From an uncultured Pelagibacteraceae bacterium (GTDB taxonomy: Bacteria > Pseudomonadota > Alphaproteobacteria > Pelagibacterales > Pelagibacteraceae), in the NCBI GenBank assembly GCA_902610115.1, contig CACLUK010000001.1, positions 62,001 through 126,000 on the forward strand: DNA of 64,000 bases, written 5' to 3'. Under the pieces are notes generated by a model. It was not told where the DNA came from. It did not search any database and saw nothing but the letters and a program-made list of their open reading frames with translations. Positions 1 to 10,881 of this stretch are shown here, one piece after another (positions within the stretch are counted from its first letter, which is position 1; every line of letters begins with the position of its first letter). Position numbers and translations under genes: made by a program.

Positions 1-197
1 GCTTCGTTACGATATAAACTTAAAATTCCTGACCTTAAAGTTTGGATGCCCTGAATTCTTGCGTAATATATACCTATGAAAGCTGTTAAAAAAATTAGAG
101 CTATAGTGTAGATAGCTCCAATTTTACTACCAATTTTTATCATTAAAAATATCTCTAATGCTGGTAATCCGATAAATAATAGGAAAAATGTGTTCAT
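1..197 (-). CDS. fxsA: FxsA family membrane protein (partial, runs off window start)
   Basis: Minus-strand translation MNTFFLLFIGLPALEIFLMIKIGSKIGAIYTIALIFLTAFIGIYYARIQGIQTLKSGILSLYRNE... resembles FxsA; located beside Tim44-like gene. Confidence 0.75.
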   Translation of the reverse strand, partial: MNTFFLLFIGLPALEIFLMIKIGSKIGAIYTIALIFLTAFIGIYYARIQGIQTLRSGILSLYRNE

Positions 198-223
198 TTG
201 TCTGATACAAAATTATATTATTC

Positions 224-841
224 ATGTATATTTATCAAATTATGAGTAACAGTTTTGGCTATTTAGATATAATTTTGCTGGGTATGATCGCAGGTTTTAT
301 TATTTTGCGATTAAGAAGTATTTTGGGAAGAAAAACCGGCCACGAATCGAAAGTTTATCCAAATTTTGCTGAAAAAAAATTTAGTATACCTCAGCAAGAT
401 AAAAATCCTGTAAAACAAAACTTTGAGATCTTAGAAGGTAAAGACAAAAAAGAATTTTTAAGGGGTGCTGAAATAGCTTATGAAAGTATATTAACCTCTT
501 TCGCTAACGGTGATTTAATCAAGCTTAAAGCATTATTATCACCTAAAATGTTTTCTAATTTTTCCGAAGCAATTAAAACAAGAAATAAGGAAAATATAAA
601 ATCTGAATTTACATTTATTGGTGTGAAAGAATCATCTGTCGAAAAATATGAAAAAGTTAAAGATAATTTATTTGCTACAGTAAAATTTGTTGCAGAAGTT
701 ATATCAGTGAAAAAAGATAAAGAAAATAAAATTATTGAGGGGAATCCAGATAAAATAAAATTTGTTTCAGATAGCTGGAAATTTACTAAAAACATAAATC
801 AAAAAAGTCCTAACTGGTATTTATCCGAGATTATCAATTAG
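224..841 (+). CDS. Tim44/TimA-like domain adaptor protein
   Basis: N-terminal TM segment followed by Tim44-like domain (EFLRGAEIAYESILTSFANGD...LLSP); neighbour of fxsA and smr. Confidence 0.8.
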   Translation: MYIYQIMSNSFGYLDIILLGMIAGFIILRLRSILGRKTGHESKVYPNFAEKKFSIPQQDKNPVKQNFEILEGKDKKEFLRGAEIAYESILTSFANGDLIKLKALLSPKMFSNFSEAIKTRNKENIKSEFTFIGVKESSVEKYEKVKDNLFATVKFVAEVISVKKDKENKIIEGNPDKIKFVSDSWKFTKNINQKSPNWYLSEIIN

Positions 842-1251
842 TGATAAAGAAAAAAGATCTTTCACAAGGTGATAAAAAAGTATGGGATGAATTCGTTAGA
901 AATCCATCTGATATTTATGATAAAGATAGAGATCAATTGAATCATAAAAAAGTCCGATTTAAATTTGATTTACATGGTTTCACTTTAGAAAACGCAAATT
1001 TAAAAGTAAAAGAGTTGATAAACTATTGTATCTCTAATAATTATAGAGAGTTGTTATTAATAACTGGGAAAGGTTTGCACTCAACTAATGAAGCCGATGA
1101 GTATGTGTCTAAAGATCTTGGAAAATTAAAATACTCAGTGCCTGAATATATTAAAAATAGCGAATTATTTTCTTATATTACCTCAATCGAAGATGCTGAT
1201 AAAAAAGATGGTGGAGAAGGAGCATTAATAATTAAATTAAAAAAATTATAA
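841..1251 (+). CDS. Smr domain protein
   Basis: [19 protein letters not shown]...[11 protein letters not shown] Smr-type motif. Confidence 0.85.
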   Translation: MIKKKDLSQGDKKVWDEFVRNPSDIYDKDRDQLNHKKVRFKFDLHGFTLENANLKVKELINYCISNNYRELLLITGKGLHSTNEADEYVSKDLGKLKYSVPEYIKNSELFSYITSIEDADKKDGGEGALIIKLKKL

Positions 1252-2622
1252 AATAAATTTTGATAAATCTGTATCTTTTACCAAATTACCTAAATTGTCT
1301 TCAACAAATTTTTTATCTACAGTAATAGTTTCTCCAGCTCTATCAGTTGCATTAAAACTAATATCGTCTAAAACTTTCTCAATTATTGTGTGAAGCCTCC
1401 TTGCTCCAATGTTTTCAACAGACGAATTTACCTCTGCTGAAATCTTTGCAAGCATATCAATGCCGTCCTCAGAAAACTCGAGATTAACATCTTCGGTATT
1501 TAATAAAGCTTTATATTGTTTTATTAAACTATTATCTGGCTCCTTTAGTATTCTTTTAAAATCATCCTCATTAAGAGCGTTAAGTTCAACTCTTATCGGC
1601 AATCTGCCTTGCAATTCTGGTAACAAGTCAGATGGTTTAGCTAGTTGAAAAGCACCTGATGCAATAAATAAAATGTGATCAGTTTTTATTGGACCATGCT
1701 TAGTACTTACTGTTGTTCCCTCAATTAAGGGTAGTAGGTCTCTTTGCACTCCCTCTCTCGAAACATCTCCACCTACTCTGTCACTTCTTGCTGAAACCTT
1801 ATCGATTTCATCTAGAAATACAATTCCATTTTCCTCTGTAGCTTTTTTAGCCTCTTTAATTATTTTATCTTCCTCGATCATTTTATCTGACTCTTGTGCA
1901 ACTAATATTCCATGAGACTCCTTTACAGTCATTTTTTTCTTTTTACCTTTTCTTCCACTCATAGATTTACCAAGAATATCTCCTAAATTAACCATTCCAA
2001 CGTTCCCACCCGGCATACCTGGTATTTCAAAACTTTGTAAACCAGAAGAAGTATCCTGAACCTCTATCTCTATTTCGTTGTTATCCAAGTCACCGTTTCT
2101 GAGTCTTTTTCTAAAACTTTCTCTAGTTGCAACACTAGCTTTATTACCAACTAAAGCGTCTAAGACTTTTTCTTCTGCTTTTAACTCAGCTTTAGCTTTT
2201 ACTTCTTTTCTTTTCCTCTCTCTTTCCATCGCAATAGCAATCTCAATTAAGTCTCTTACAATTTGTTCTACATCTCTACCGACGTAACCAACTTCAGTAA
2301 ATCTTGTAGCTTCAACTTTTATAAATGGAGCTTCTGCAAGCCTTGATAGTCGTCTAGATATTTCTGTTTTACCAACACCAGTTGGACCTATCATAAGAAT
2401 ATTTTTTGGAAGAACTTCGTCTCTCATTTCGTCAGTAAGAGCCTGTCTTCTCCATCTATTTCTTAGAGCAACAGCCACAGCTTTTTTTGCTTCTTTCTGT
2501 CCAATAACATATCTATCCAGTTCAGAAACAATTTCTCTTGGTGAAAGAGCACTCACTTTTGATCTATCTTCTTTAGACCCCTTTACTAACTTCAGGTTTG
2601 TATCTTTTTTTGATTTTGACAT
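1246..2622 (-). CDS. hslU: ATP-dependent protease ATPase subunit HslU
   Basis: [35 protein letters not shown], Walker [10 protein letters not shown]; adjacent hslV. Confidence 0.97.
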   Translation of the reverse strand: MSKSKKDTNLKLVKGSKEDRSKVSALSPREIVSELDRYVIGQKEAKKAVAVALRNRWRRQALTDEMRDEVLPKNILMIGPTGVGKTEISRRLSRLAEAPFIKVEATRFTEVGYVGRDVEQIVRDLIEIAIAMERERKRKEVKAKAELKAEEKVLDALVGNKASVATRESFRKRLRNGDLDNNEIEIEVQDTSSGLQSFEIPGMPGGNVGMVNLGDILGKSMSGRKGKKKKMTVKESHGILVAQESDKMIEEDKIIKEAKKATEENGIVFLDEIDKVSARSDRVGGDVSREGVQRDLLPLIEGTTVSTKHGPIKTDHILFIASGAFQLAKPSDLLPELQGRLPIRVELNALNEDDFKRILKEPDNSLIKQYKALLNTEDVNLEFSEDGIDMLAKISAEVNSSVENIGARRLHTIIEKVLDDISFNATDRAGETITVDKKFVEDNLGNLVKDTDLSKFIL

Positions 2623-3162
2623 TTAAATTTTTTCCATCGTAACATTATTATTTGTAAATACACAAATATCTGACGCAACTTTCAAGGCCTTTCTTGCAAT
2701 TTCCTCTGCCTTCATGTCAGTTTCAATTAAAACTTTCGCTGCTGCTAAAGCGTAATTACCTCCAGAGCCTATTCCAATTATTCCATCCTCTGGTTCTAAA
2801 ACATCACCTGTACCGGAAATAATGAAGCTATGGCTTTTATCTGCTACTGCCATTAAAGCCTCTAATCTTCTTAAAAATTTATCACTTCTCCAATCCTTAG
2901 CTAATTCAACAGCCGCTCTTTGTAAATTTCCTGCGTGTTTTTCTAGTTTTGCTTCAAGTCTCTCAAACAAAGTTAATGCATCAGCTGTAGAACCAGCAAA
3001 TCCTGCTATTACCCCTCTGCTTTCTATCTTTCTAACTTTTTTTGCTTTACTTTTTAAAACTGTATTTCCAAGACTTACTTGACCGTCTCCTGCAACTATA
3101 GTTTCCCCACCTTTTCTAAGCAACACAATCGTAGTACCGTGCCATTTTTCAGCTGTATTCAT
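2623..3162 (-). CDS. hslV: ATP-dependent protease peptidase subunit HslV
   Basis: [31 protein letters not shown]...; N-terminal catalytic TTI. Confidence 0.97.
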   Translation of the reverse strand: MNTAEKWHGTTIVLLRKGGETIVAGDGQVSLGNTVLKSKAKKVRKIESRGVIAGFAGSTADALTLFERLEAKLEKHAGNLQRAAVELAKDWRSDKFLRRLEALMAVADKSHSFIISGTGDVLEPEDGIIGIGSGGNYALAAAKVLIETDMKAEEIARKALKVASDICVFTNNNVTMEKI

Positions 3163-3168
3163 GGAGTT

Positions 3169-3198
3169 ATATGTGGAGATTAATTTGAGATCTTCAAT
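3169..3198 (-). promoter_or_regulatory. Candidate RpoH (sigma-32) promoter for hslVU
   Basis: Minus strand TTGAAG-N15-CCACATAT ending 6 nt before hslV ATG. Confidence 0.4.
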
Positions 3199-3258
3199 AG
3201 TGATTTATTGATATAATGACGATTTAAATATATATCAAAGGTAAATCGGGCATAGTTT

Positions 3259-3849
3259 ATGAGCAGAAAAGCAAAAATTACGAGAAAAACTAAAGAGACA
3301 AGTATTTCTGTCGCGGTCAATCTAGACGGAAAAGGAAAGTATAAAATTAAAACTGGAATAGGTTTTTTAGATCACATGTTGGAACAATTATCTAAACACT
3401 CTCTTATTGATTTAGAAGTTAAAGCTAAGGGTGACACACATATAGATTTACACCACACTACTGAGGATACGGGTATAGCAATAGGAGAAGCTATCAAAAA
3501 AGCGGCAGGTAACCGAAAAGGTATAACAAGGTATGCATCAACAATGATACCTATGGATGAAACACTAAGCCGAGTTTCAATTGATGTATCAAATAGACCT
3601 TATTTAATCTGGAAAGTAAATCTACAGGTTGAGAAACTTGGTGAGATGGATACAGAATTATTTAAAGAGTGGTTCCAAGCTTTTTCACAATCAGCTGGAG
3701 TTACTTTACACATAGAAAATATTTACGGTGATAATAGCCACCACAAGATTGAGTCATGTTACAAAGGTTTAGCTAGATCATTAAAAGATGCTTTAGCGAT
3801 TGATAAAAGAATTAAAAACTCAATACCTTCGACAAAAGGCTCTATTTAA
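3259..3849 (+). CDS. hisB: Imidazoleglycerol-phosphate dehydratase
   Basis: [36 protein letters not shown] motifs. Confidence 0.97.
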   Translation: MSRKAKITRKTKETSISVAVNLDGKGKYKIKTGIGFLDHMLEQLSKHSLIDLEVKAKGDTHIDLHHTTEDTGIAIGEAIKKAAGNRKGITRYASTMIPMDETLSRVSIDVSNRPYLIWKVNLQVEKLGEMDTELFKEWFQAFSQSAGVTLHIENIYGDNSHHKIESCYKGLARSLKDALAIDKRIKNSIPSTKGSI

Positions 3850-3851
3850 AT

Positions 3852-4481
3852 TTGATGAACGTCACAATTGTTGACTACCAATCGGGCAATATTAGCTCTG
3901 TCATAAATTCCTTTACGGAGGTAGCTAAAGGTAAAGTTAATCTAGAAGTAACTTCAGACATCAAGAAAATTACGTGTAGTGACAAGATTGTTTTACCAGG
4001 GCAAGGTTCATTTAAAAGCTGTGTTGACTCTCTTAATCAAATTAAGGGATTAGTTGATACATTAAAAGAATTTGCAATAACAAATAAGAAACCTTTATTA
4101 GGAATTTGTGTAGGCCTACAAATGTTCGCAGATATTGGATATGAAGAAGCAGAAACAAAAGGATTAGGTTGGATTTCTGGTAGAGTTTCTAAAATTGATA
4201 ATCAAAAAGGAAAATTTAAACTCCCACATATTGGTTGGAACGAAATTGAAATTCAAAAAGAAAGTAAAATATTTAAAGATATAAAAAATAAATCTCATAT
4301 GTATTTCGTACATAGTTATGAATTTATTCCTAAAGATAAGTCAGTGATCTCAGCAACAACAGATTATTCATCAAAAATTGTCTGTTCTGTTGAAAAAGAT
4401 AATTTATTTGGTACCCAATTTCACCCAGAGAAGAGTGATAAAATTGGATTAAAAGTGATTGATAATTTTTTAAAATTATAA
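3852..4481 (+). CDS. hisH: Imidazole glycerol phosphate synthase subunit HisH
   Basis: IVDYQSGNISSV, LGICVGLQMF glutaminase nucleophile, FGTQFHPEKS. Confidence 0.96.
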   Translation: MMNVTIVDYQSGNISSVINSFTEVAKGKVNLEVTSDIKKITCSDKIVLPGQGSFKSCVDSLNQIKGLVDTLKEFAITNKKPLLGICVGLQMFADIGYEEAETKGLGWISGRVSKIDNQKGKFKLPHIGWNEIEIQKESKIFKDIKNKSHMYFVHSYEFIPKDKSVISATTDYSSKIVCSVEKDNLFGTQFHPEKSDKIGLKVIDNFLKL

Positions 4482-5206
4482 TGAAAATATTTCCTGCAAT
4501 AGATATAAAAGACAAGAAATGCGTAAGATTAATCAAAGGCGACTTCGAAAATAAAACTGAATACGAAACTTCACCGATTGAGCAAGCAGCAAAATTTAAA
4601 GATCATGGCTTTAAAAACTTACACATTGTTGATCTGGACGGAGCTTTAACGGGTAAAACAGTAAATCTAAATATTATAAAAGAAATAATAAGAAAATACG
4701 ATTTGAAGATTGAAATAGGCGGTGGTGTTAGATCTCTTGACGGCATTAAACAATATGTCGATACTGGTGTTGAGAAAGTAATTTTAGGAAGTGGTGCTAT
4801 TAAAAATAAAGAATTTTTAAAAGAGTCTTGCGTAAAATTTAAAGGTCAAATTGCTTTAGGATTAGACGCAAAAGATGGAAATCTTTCAGTATCAGGCTGG
4901 ACAGAAAATCTAGAAATTAAGACCACAGATTTTTTAAAAGAAGTAAATGATTTTGGCGTTAGCAGAATTATTTTTACAGATATAAATAGAGATGGAATGA
5001 AAACTAGTCCTAACCTAGATGAAACTGTAAAAATTGCAGGGCTTTCTAATTGTCCTGTTGTTATTTCAGGAGGTGTTTCTTCAATAAACGACATTAAGAA
5101 GGCTAAAAGGTTAAATAATAAAAAAATTGAAGGTATTATAGTTGGCAAAGCTATTTACGATGGTGATATTAAGCTTGATGAGTTAGCAAAGGAGATTAAT
5201 GCTTAA
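4481..5206 (+). CDS. hisA: ProFAR isomerase HisA
   Basis: [30 protein letters not shown]. Confidence 0.97.
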   Translation: MKIFPAIDIKDKKCVRLIKGDFENKTEYETSPIEQAAKFKDHGFKNLHIVDLDGALTGKTVNLNIIKEIIRKYDLKIEIGGGVRSLDGIKQYVDTGVEKVILGSGAIKNKEFLKESCVKFKGQIALGLDAKDGNLSVSGWTENLEIKTTDFLKEVNDFGVSRIIFTDINRDGMKTSPNLDETVKIAGLSNCPVVISGGVSSINDIKKAKRLNNKKIEGIIVGKAIYDGDIKLDELAKEINA

Positions 5207-5957
5207 AAATAGGATTATACCTTGCCTTGATGTTAAAGATGGAAGAGTTGTCAAAGGTATAAACTTTGTTGAATTAAAAGATGCTGGAGATCCAGTAGAA
5301 CAAGCCAAAATATATAGCGACAGTGGCGCCGACGAGATTTGTTTTTTAGATATTACTGCATCAAATGAAAACAGAGAAACAATTATTGAAATTGTTAGAA
5401 AAACAGCGAAAGAATGTTTTGTTCCTTTAACTGTCGGTGGTGGCGTTAGAACTATTCAAAACATAACTGATTTATTGTTAGCAGGCGCTGATAAAGTTTC
5501 TATTAATACTGCTGCAGTTAAAAATGTTGATTTTGTAAAGGAAGCATCAAAAAAATTTGGATCGCAATGCATTGTAGTTGCTATTGATGCCAAAAAAGTT
5601 TCAGAAAATAAATGGGAAGTGTTTACTCACGGTGGAAGAAATAAAACCGGTATCGATGCAGTAGAGTTTGCTAAGAAAGTAGAAGAAAACGGAGCCGGAG
5701 AAATTTTATTAACATCAATGGATAAAGATGGAACTAAATCTGGATACGATATTGATTTGTTAAAAACAATTACGAAAAGCACTAATATTCCCGTAATAGC
5801 CTCTGGTGGAGTTGGAACTTTAGATCACTTATACGATGGCATTGTTAAAGGCGGTGCAAGTGCAGTTTTAGCGGCTTCTATTTTTCATTATGGTGAATAT
5901 AAAATTAAAGATGCTAAAGAATATTTGAATTCTAAAAATGTATCAGTAAGGTTGTAA
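5199..5957 (+). CDS. hisF: Imidazole glycerol phosphate synthase subunit HisF
   Basis: [34 protein letters not shown]. Confidence 0.98.
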   Translation: MLKNRIIPCLDVKDGRVVKGINFVELKDAGDPVEQAKIYSDSGADEICFLDITASNENRETIIEIVRKTAKECFVPLTVGGGVRTIQNITDLLLAGADKVSINTAAVKNVDFVKEASKKFGSQCIVVAIDAKKVSENKWEVFTHGGRNKTGIDAVEFAKKVEENGAGEILLTSMDKDGTKSGYDIDLLKTITKSTNIPVIASGGVGTLDHLYDGIVKGGASAVLAASIFHYGEYKIKDAKEYLNSKNVSVRL

Positions 5958-5958
5958 A

Positions 5959-6231
5959 ATGTTTGAAAACTTAGAAAAATTAATTACAACAATCAGAGAG
6001 AGAAAAAATTCTTCTCCAGATAAGTCTTATACAAATAAACTTTTGAACGATAAAAACCTTAGTGTTTCAAAAGTAAAAGAGGAAGTAGGGGAATTAATAG
6101 AATCTGTGGAAAAAAATTCAAATAAGATACACGAAGCTGCTGATGTGGTTTATCATTTGATGGTTTACTTAGAGGCTAACAACATAAAAATTGAAGATGT
6201 GATGAACGAACTTAAGAAAAGACAGAAATGA
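5959..6231 (+). CDS. hisE: Phosphoribosyl-ATP diphosphatase
   Basis: KVKEEVGELIESVEKN...HEAADVVYHLMVYLE; in his cluster. Confidence 0.93.
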   Translation: MFENLEKLITTIRERKNSSPDKSYTNKLLNDKNLSVSKVKEEVGELIESVEKNSNKIHEAADVVYHLMVYLEANNIKIEDVMNELKKRQK

Positions 6232-6584
6232 GTTACGACAAAAATAATATATTTGCTAAAATTCTAAGGGGAGAAATTCCGTGTAAAAAAGTTTATGAAA
6301 ATGATCATGTTTTAGCTTTTCATGATATTAATCCTCAAAAGAAAGTTCATGTTTTAGTAATTCCTAAAGGTGCATACGTAGATCTTAATGATTTCAATAA
6401 TAAAGCTTCAGATAAAGAGATTGTAGAGTTAAATAAAGCTGTGACACATGTTGCAAATTTAGTGGGCGCAAAAGATAAAGGTTACCGAGCTTTAACAAAT
6501 ATCGGCAGCGATGGCGGACAGGAAGTTCCTCACTTACACTTTCATATATTTGCAGGTGAAAAGATTGGAAAAATGGTTAATTGA
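6228..6584 (+). CDS. HIT family (HinT-like) protein
   Basis: IFAKILRGEIPCKKVYEND...VPHLHFHIFAG histidine triad. Confidence 0.93.
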   Translation: MSYDKNNIFAKILRGEIPCKKVYENDHVLAFHDINPQKKVHVLVIPKGAYVDLNDFNNKASDKEIVELNKAVTHVANLVGAKDKGYRALTNIGSDGGQEVPHLHFHIFAGEKIGKMVN

Positions 6585-7090
6585 TGGTTTCAAGAGTAAA
6601 AAGATATTTCTTAGAAATAAAAGATTTTTCAAAAACTGTTGATTTGAATCTCCCAGGAAACTTTCAAATTATTTTAGATGATAAAGATAATTTCCATTTA
6701 AACAGATTTTTCTATAAACAAATAGGCGTAGATCACTATTGGAGAGACAGATTACTTTGGTCTGATAGTGAGTGGGTAAAGTATGTCACGAATAAAAATT
6801 TAGAAACGCATGTTCTTAAAAAAGGTGAAGATTTAGTAGGATATTACGAACAAGAATATCATCCTGGACCAAATGAAGTAGAGCTTATCAATCTAGGAGT
6901 ACTAAAAGAATTTAGAGGTTTGAAGCTAGGCTCAACACTTGTAAATCATGCTATAGCAAGCGCATCAAGAAAAAATCCTGAAAGAATGTGGGTTCATACT
7001 TGTAGTTTAGACCACAAACACGCATTACAAAATTACAAATCCAAAGGTTTTGAAATTTTTAAAGAAGAAGAAATTGATTTTGTAGCTTAG
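6581..7090 (+). CDS. GNAT family N-acetyltransferase
   Basis: LGVLKEFRGLKLGSTLVNHAIASA acetyl-CoA binding motif. Confidence 0.8.
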   Translation: MMVSRVKRYFLEIKDFSKTVDLNLPGNFQIILDDKDNFHLNRFFYKQIGVDHYWRDRLLWSDSEWVKYVTNKNLETHVLKKGEDLVGYYEQEYHPGPNEVELINLGVLKEFRGLKLGSTLVNHAIASASRKNPERMWVHTCSLDHKHALQNYKSKGFEIFKEEEIDFVA

Positions 7091-7656
7091 TTTATTTCAG
7101 GCACTTTAAAGGTACCCTTTCTAAAAATGTCATTTTTAGCAACAATATTTAGGGAGAAATTAATATTATTATTGTATTGATCTTTAATCTCCCACCCTTT
7201 CAATTCTAGATTTTTTTTATCAAAAAAAACTGTAATTTCGTTATCACTAAAATAAACAAGCTTAATTATTTGATCATTTACCTCTAATTTTCCTGATTGT
7301 ACTATTTCTAAAAGTTTATCTTTATATAAAATATTTAAGAATGGAGATTTTGAAATAGGATAATGATAAGTTTTATTATACCTTTTTTGTGTAATCGCTA
7401 ACTTCTTATTATTGATAACTAGCTCCTTTTTTTTGTCATCAAAGTAATTGCATTTTAATTTTCCAGGAAACTCTAAAAGACAACTACCTTTTTCTGCTTT
7501 TTCATTAATTAATTGATCAAATGTAAATTCTAAAGAGTTTAAGTTATTTAATTTAGCAACTATTTGATCTTTTTCATTAGCTAATAAACTCGTTGTTATT
7601 AATAAAAAAAACGGGAGTGAAAATATTTTTTTAAAGAACGTCACGTTTACCAACAT
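7087..7656 (-). CDS. lolA: Outer-membrane lipoprotein carrier LolA-like
   Basis: Signal peptide, LolA-like central region (GSCLLEFPGKLKCNYFDD); ORF track starts at TTG 7674, ATG at 7656 seems likelier. Confidence 0.75.
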   Translation of the reverse strand: MLVNVTFFKKIFSLPFFLLITTSLLANEKDQIVAKLNNLNSLEFTFDQLINEKAEKGSCLLEFPGKLKCNYFDDKKKELVINNKKLAITQKRYNKTYHYPISKSPFLNILYKDKLLEIVQSGKLEVNDQIIKLVYFSDNEITVFFDKKNLELKGWEIKDQYNNNINFSLNIVAKNDIFRKGTFKVPEIN

Positions 7657-9715
7657 GATTTGCTTTACTAACAATACCTTTTTCTTCCATCATATCAATA
7701 ATTCTAGCAGCTCTATTGTATCCGATCTGTAACTTTCTCTGTAAAAAGCTTGTAGAGGCTTTCCCTTCTGATTTAATAATTTCTACTGCTTGATTAAATA
7801 ATTCATCCTCATCACCTTCATTTCCAGGAGTTAGTGAGCTTTCATTTGTTTCTTGGGAAGTAATCTCTTCCATATAATCTGGCTCTCCTTGAGCTCTTAA
7901 TGAATTAGTAATTTTCTCTATTTCCTGCTCAGAAACATATGGGCCATGAATTCTAACGATCCTATTTGCAGAAGACATAAATAACATATCTCCTTTACCA
8001 AGCAATTGCTCAGCACCCTGCTCCCCTAAAATAGTTCTACTGTCAATTTTAGAACTTACTTGAAATGATATTCTTGTTGGAAAATTTGCTTTTATAGTAC
8101 CTGTTATTACATCAACACTTGGTCTCTGCGTAGCCATGATGATATGAATTCCTGCAGCTCTTGCCATTTGTGATAATTTTTGAATATAGTTTTCAATTTC
8201 TTTTCCAGCTACAAGCATTAAGTCTGACATCTCGTCAACCACTACAACGATGTATGGCATTTTAAGTTTATGCTTTGCGTTATAGCCATCAATGTTTCTT
8301 ACTCCTACCTTGCTCATTAATTTATATCTGCCGTTCATTTCTTTGACTGTCCAAGATAAAGCTGATGTAGCTTTTTTAGCATCAGTAATAACTGGAGTTA
8401 ATAAATGAGGTATTCCCTCGTAAGTAGATAGCTCTAACATTTTTGGATCAATTAAAATAAACTTACAAAGATCTGGATTTAGTTTGTAAAGCAAAGAAAC
8501 AATTATAGTGTTAATACAAACAGACTTTCCTGAACCAGTCGTACCTGCAATTAAAAGGTGAGGCATGGATGTTAAATCACCAACAATCGGCATTCCCGAA
8601 ATACTTTTACCTAATGCTATTGGAAGTCTCACATCTTTTTTTTGAAATTTATCACAAGAAATTATTTCTCTCAGTGATACGCTCTCTCTTTCCTCGTTTG
8701 GAATTTCGATTCCAACAGTGTTTTTTCCCGGGATGACCGAGACTCTTGTAGAAGTTGAACTAGTATTTCTTGCTAAATCTTCAGATAAATTAATTATTTT
8801 TGACACTTTTACACCGGGCGCTGGTTCAAATTCATAAAGGTTAACTACAGGACCATTATTAATTTCCTTGATTCTTCCATCTATACCAAAATCTAATAGT
8901 ATTTTTTCCATAAACTCAGCATCAGGACGATTTTTATTTCCGTCAGAACTAAGTTTAGATAAATTTTTTTCTAAATAATTTATATCTGGTAATTTATATT
9001 TAGTTTTTGAAGTAATTTGTTCTGTTTGAGAACTTGTGTCAGTGTCAAATGAAAAGGATTGTTGAGGTTTTTCTAAGGTTTGATGCTGATCTTCAATATT
9101 AATTTTACTAAAATCTGGTTCAATATTTTCTACAGGTTTTCTTCTAAAAAGTGAAATAATCACCGAGAGCATTTTTTTATAATTTATATCAGCCGAAAAT
9201 GAAAAAAAAATTATAGTTAATAAAAGTAAAATATAAATTGAATATGTATTGTCAATCCACGGGGCCCAAGTATTAATAAAGTTATATGTTATTTTTCCTA
9301 CAAAGCCTGAATTACCGTTATCAATTAACCAAAAGGAATTATTGAATGTTAAATAGATAAAAACTGTGCCTACAGTCAAATAAGCTACAACTAAAAATAA
9401 TTTTAAGATTATTCTTCTTAATTCCTTCTTTATTATCAGATCTAACCCCCAAAATAAAAAGTTAAGTAATAATAAAAAAGAGGCCAATCCAAAACTTTGT
9501 AATAAGAAATCTGCAATACTGCTTCCATAAATCCCAAAAAAATTTTGGATCTCAAAACTTCTATCTCCATAAACAAATGAAGGATCATCAGGAGAATACG
9601 TGGTAAATGCAATAGCTAGTGCGACACTTGTTAAAACTAAGATCAAACCTAGTAATTCAAAGGTTCGTTTTTTCAAAAAATTTGTTACACTATCTAAAAA
9701 GTTTGTATTCATCAC
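7631..9715 (-). CDS. ftsK: DNA translocase FtsK/SpoIIIE
   Basis: N-terminal TM helices, MPHLLIAGTTGSGKSVCIN Walker A, C-terminal gamma domain (LQRKLQIGYNRAARIIDMMEEKGIV). Confidence 0.97.
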   Translation of the reverse strand: MMNTNFLDSVTNFLKKRTFELLGLILVLTSVALAIAFTTYSPDDPSFVYGDRSFEIQNFFGIYGSSIADFLLQSFGLASFLLLLNFLFWGLDLIIKKELRRIILKLFLVVAYLTVGTVFIYLTFNNSFWLIDNGNSGFVGKITYNFINTWAPWIDNTYSIYILLLLTIIFFSFSADINYKKMLSVIISLFRRKPVENIEPDFSKINIEDQHQTLEKPQQSFSFDTDTSSQTEQITSKTKYKLPDINYLEKNLSKLSSDGNKNRPDAEFMEKILLDFGIDGRIKEINNGPVVNLYEFEPAPGVKVSKIINLSEDLARNTSSTSTRVSVIPGKNTVGIEIPNEERESVSLREIISCDKFQKKDVRLPIALGKSISGMPIVGDLTSMPHLLIAGTTGSGKSVCINTIIVSLLYKLNPDLCKFILIDPKMLELSTYEGIPHLLTPVITDAKKATSALSWTVKEMNGRYKLMSKVGVRNIDGYNAKHKLKMPYIVVVVDEMSDLMLVAGKEIENYIQKLSQMARAAGIHIIMATQRPSVDVITGTIKANFPTRISFQVSSKIDSRTILGEQGAEQLLGKGDMLFMSSANRIVRIHGPYVSEQEIEKITNSLRAQGEPDYMEEITSQETNESSLTPGNEGDEDELFNQAVEIIKSEGKASTSFLQRKLQIGYNRAARIIDMMEEKGIVSKANHVGKRDVL

Positions 9716-9767
9716 GAATCGATTACGTACTTTTTACCATTTTTATTAAAGTGTTAAAAATTGTTAT

Positions 9768-10877
9768 ATGAGTAAACAGAGAATATGTATTGTTGGAGAC
9801 GGTCTTTCAGGCTTAATGACAGCAGCAGTTTTAGCTAAAGTGCCAGGTATAGAGGTTGATCTAATAGCAAAAAAAGGCACAAAAAACGTAGATAAAAGGA
9901 CTACTGCTATTTCAGATACAAATTTCAAGTTCATCAATCAAAATATCACTACTTCAGGACAAAAATTGTTCTGGCCTTCAAAAAAAATTGAGCTTTTTTA
10001 CGAAACTTTTAAAGAAAAAATAAATTTTTTAAATCTTATCGAGGCTAAATCAAATCTTATGTATGTTTTTGAAAATGACAAAGTTAAAAGTTTATTATTG
10101 AAAGAAATTTCAAAAAATAAAATTAAGTTAATAAAAAAGGATTTAAAAAACTTAGAAGAGTTAAAAGCTTATGATTTAACTATCCTTTGTATAGGCGGAC
10201 AATCAAAAATCTATGATAAAATAATTAAGACAAGATCTATTAAGAAGAATTATAAAGAAATAGCAATAACAGGCTATGTAAGGCACAATTTCAAAACTCT
10301 AAACACAAGCCAATTCTTTTTAAAAGAGGGGCCAATAGCTATACTCCCTTTTTCAAAAAATTATTTCTCATTTGTTTGGAGCGTAAAAAAATATCTCTTC
10401 GATAACAATTCTAAAAAAATTGCAAATTTAGTTAAAGAAAAAATAATAGAGTTACTAAAGTGTAAACAAGATATAACTATTAGCAATATTCAGTCTTATC
10501 CGATCTCATTAACTTTAAGAAGACAGTATTATAAAAAAAATATATTAATTCTTGGCGAGGGTTTGCACACTATTCACCCTGTAGCTGGTCAAGGTTTTAA
10601 TCTAGTTCTTAGGGATATTAAAAAACTGAAAGAAATTATAAAATATTATGTAGGTTTAGGTATTTCTATTAAAAATAGCTATGCATTAGACGATTTTTAC
10701 AACAGCAGAAAACCTGAAAATATTATCATGAGTTTAGGCGTTGATGCTACTCATAGTTTCTTTAAACAAAATAAATATTTGGATCCATTCAAAGAAATAA
10801 TTATAAAAAATATAAAGAACAATGAGACATTAAAAAAATTTAGTAAAATAATCTCTAATCAAGGATTATCATTATAA
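9768..10877 (+). CDS. FAD-dependent monooxygenase, UbiH/UbiF family-like
   Basis: ICIVGDGLSGLMTA FAD fold, GEGLHTIHPVAGQGFNLVLRDI motif. Confidence 0.85.
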   Translation: MSKQRICIVGDGLSGLMTAAVLAKVPGIEVDLIAKKGTKNVDKRTTAISDTNFKFINQNITTSGQKLFWPSKKIELFYETFKEKINFLNLIEAKSNLMYVFENDKVKSLLLKEISKNKIKLIKKDLKNLEELKAYDLTILCIGGQSKIYDKIIKTRSIKKNYKEIAITGYVRHNFKTLNTSQFFLKEGPIAILPFSKNYFSFVWSVKKYLFDNNSKKIANLVKEKIIELLKCKQDITISNIQSYPISLTLRRQYYKKNILILGEGLHTIHPVAGQGFNLVLRDIKKLKEIIKYYVGLGISIKNSYALDDFYNSRKPENIIMSLGVDATHSFFKQNKYLDPFKEIIIKNIKNNETLKKFSKIISNQGLSL

Positions 10878-10881
10878 ATCA

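Noticed and set aside
1409-1648. Antisense ORFs such as those opposite hslU, hisA, dnaK, pnp, fabB
   Set aside because: All lie opposite clearly conserved genes and their translations show only mirror composition, no family motifs.
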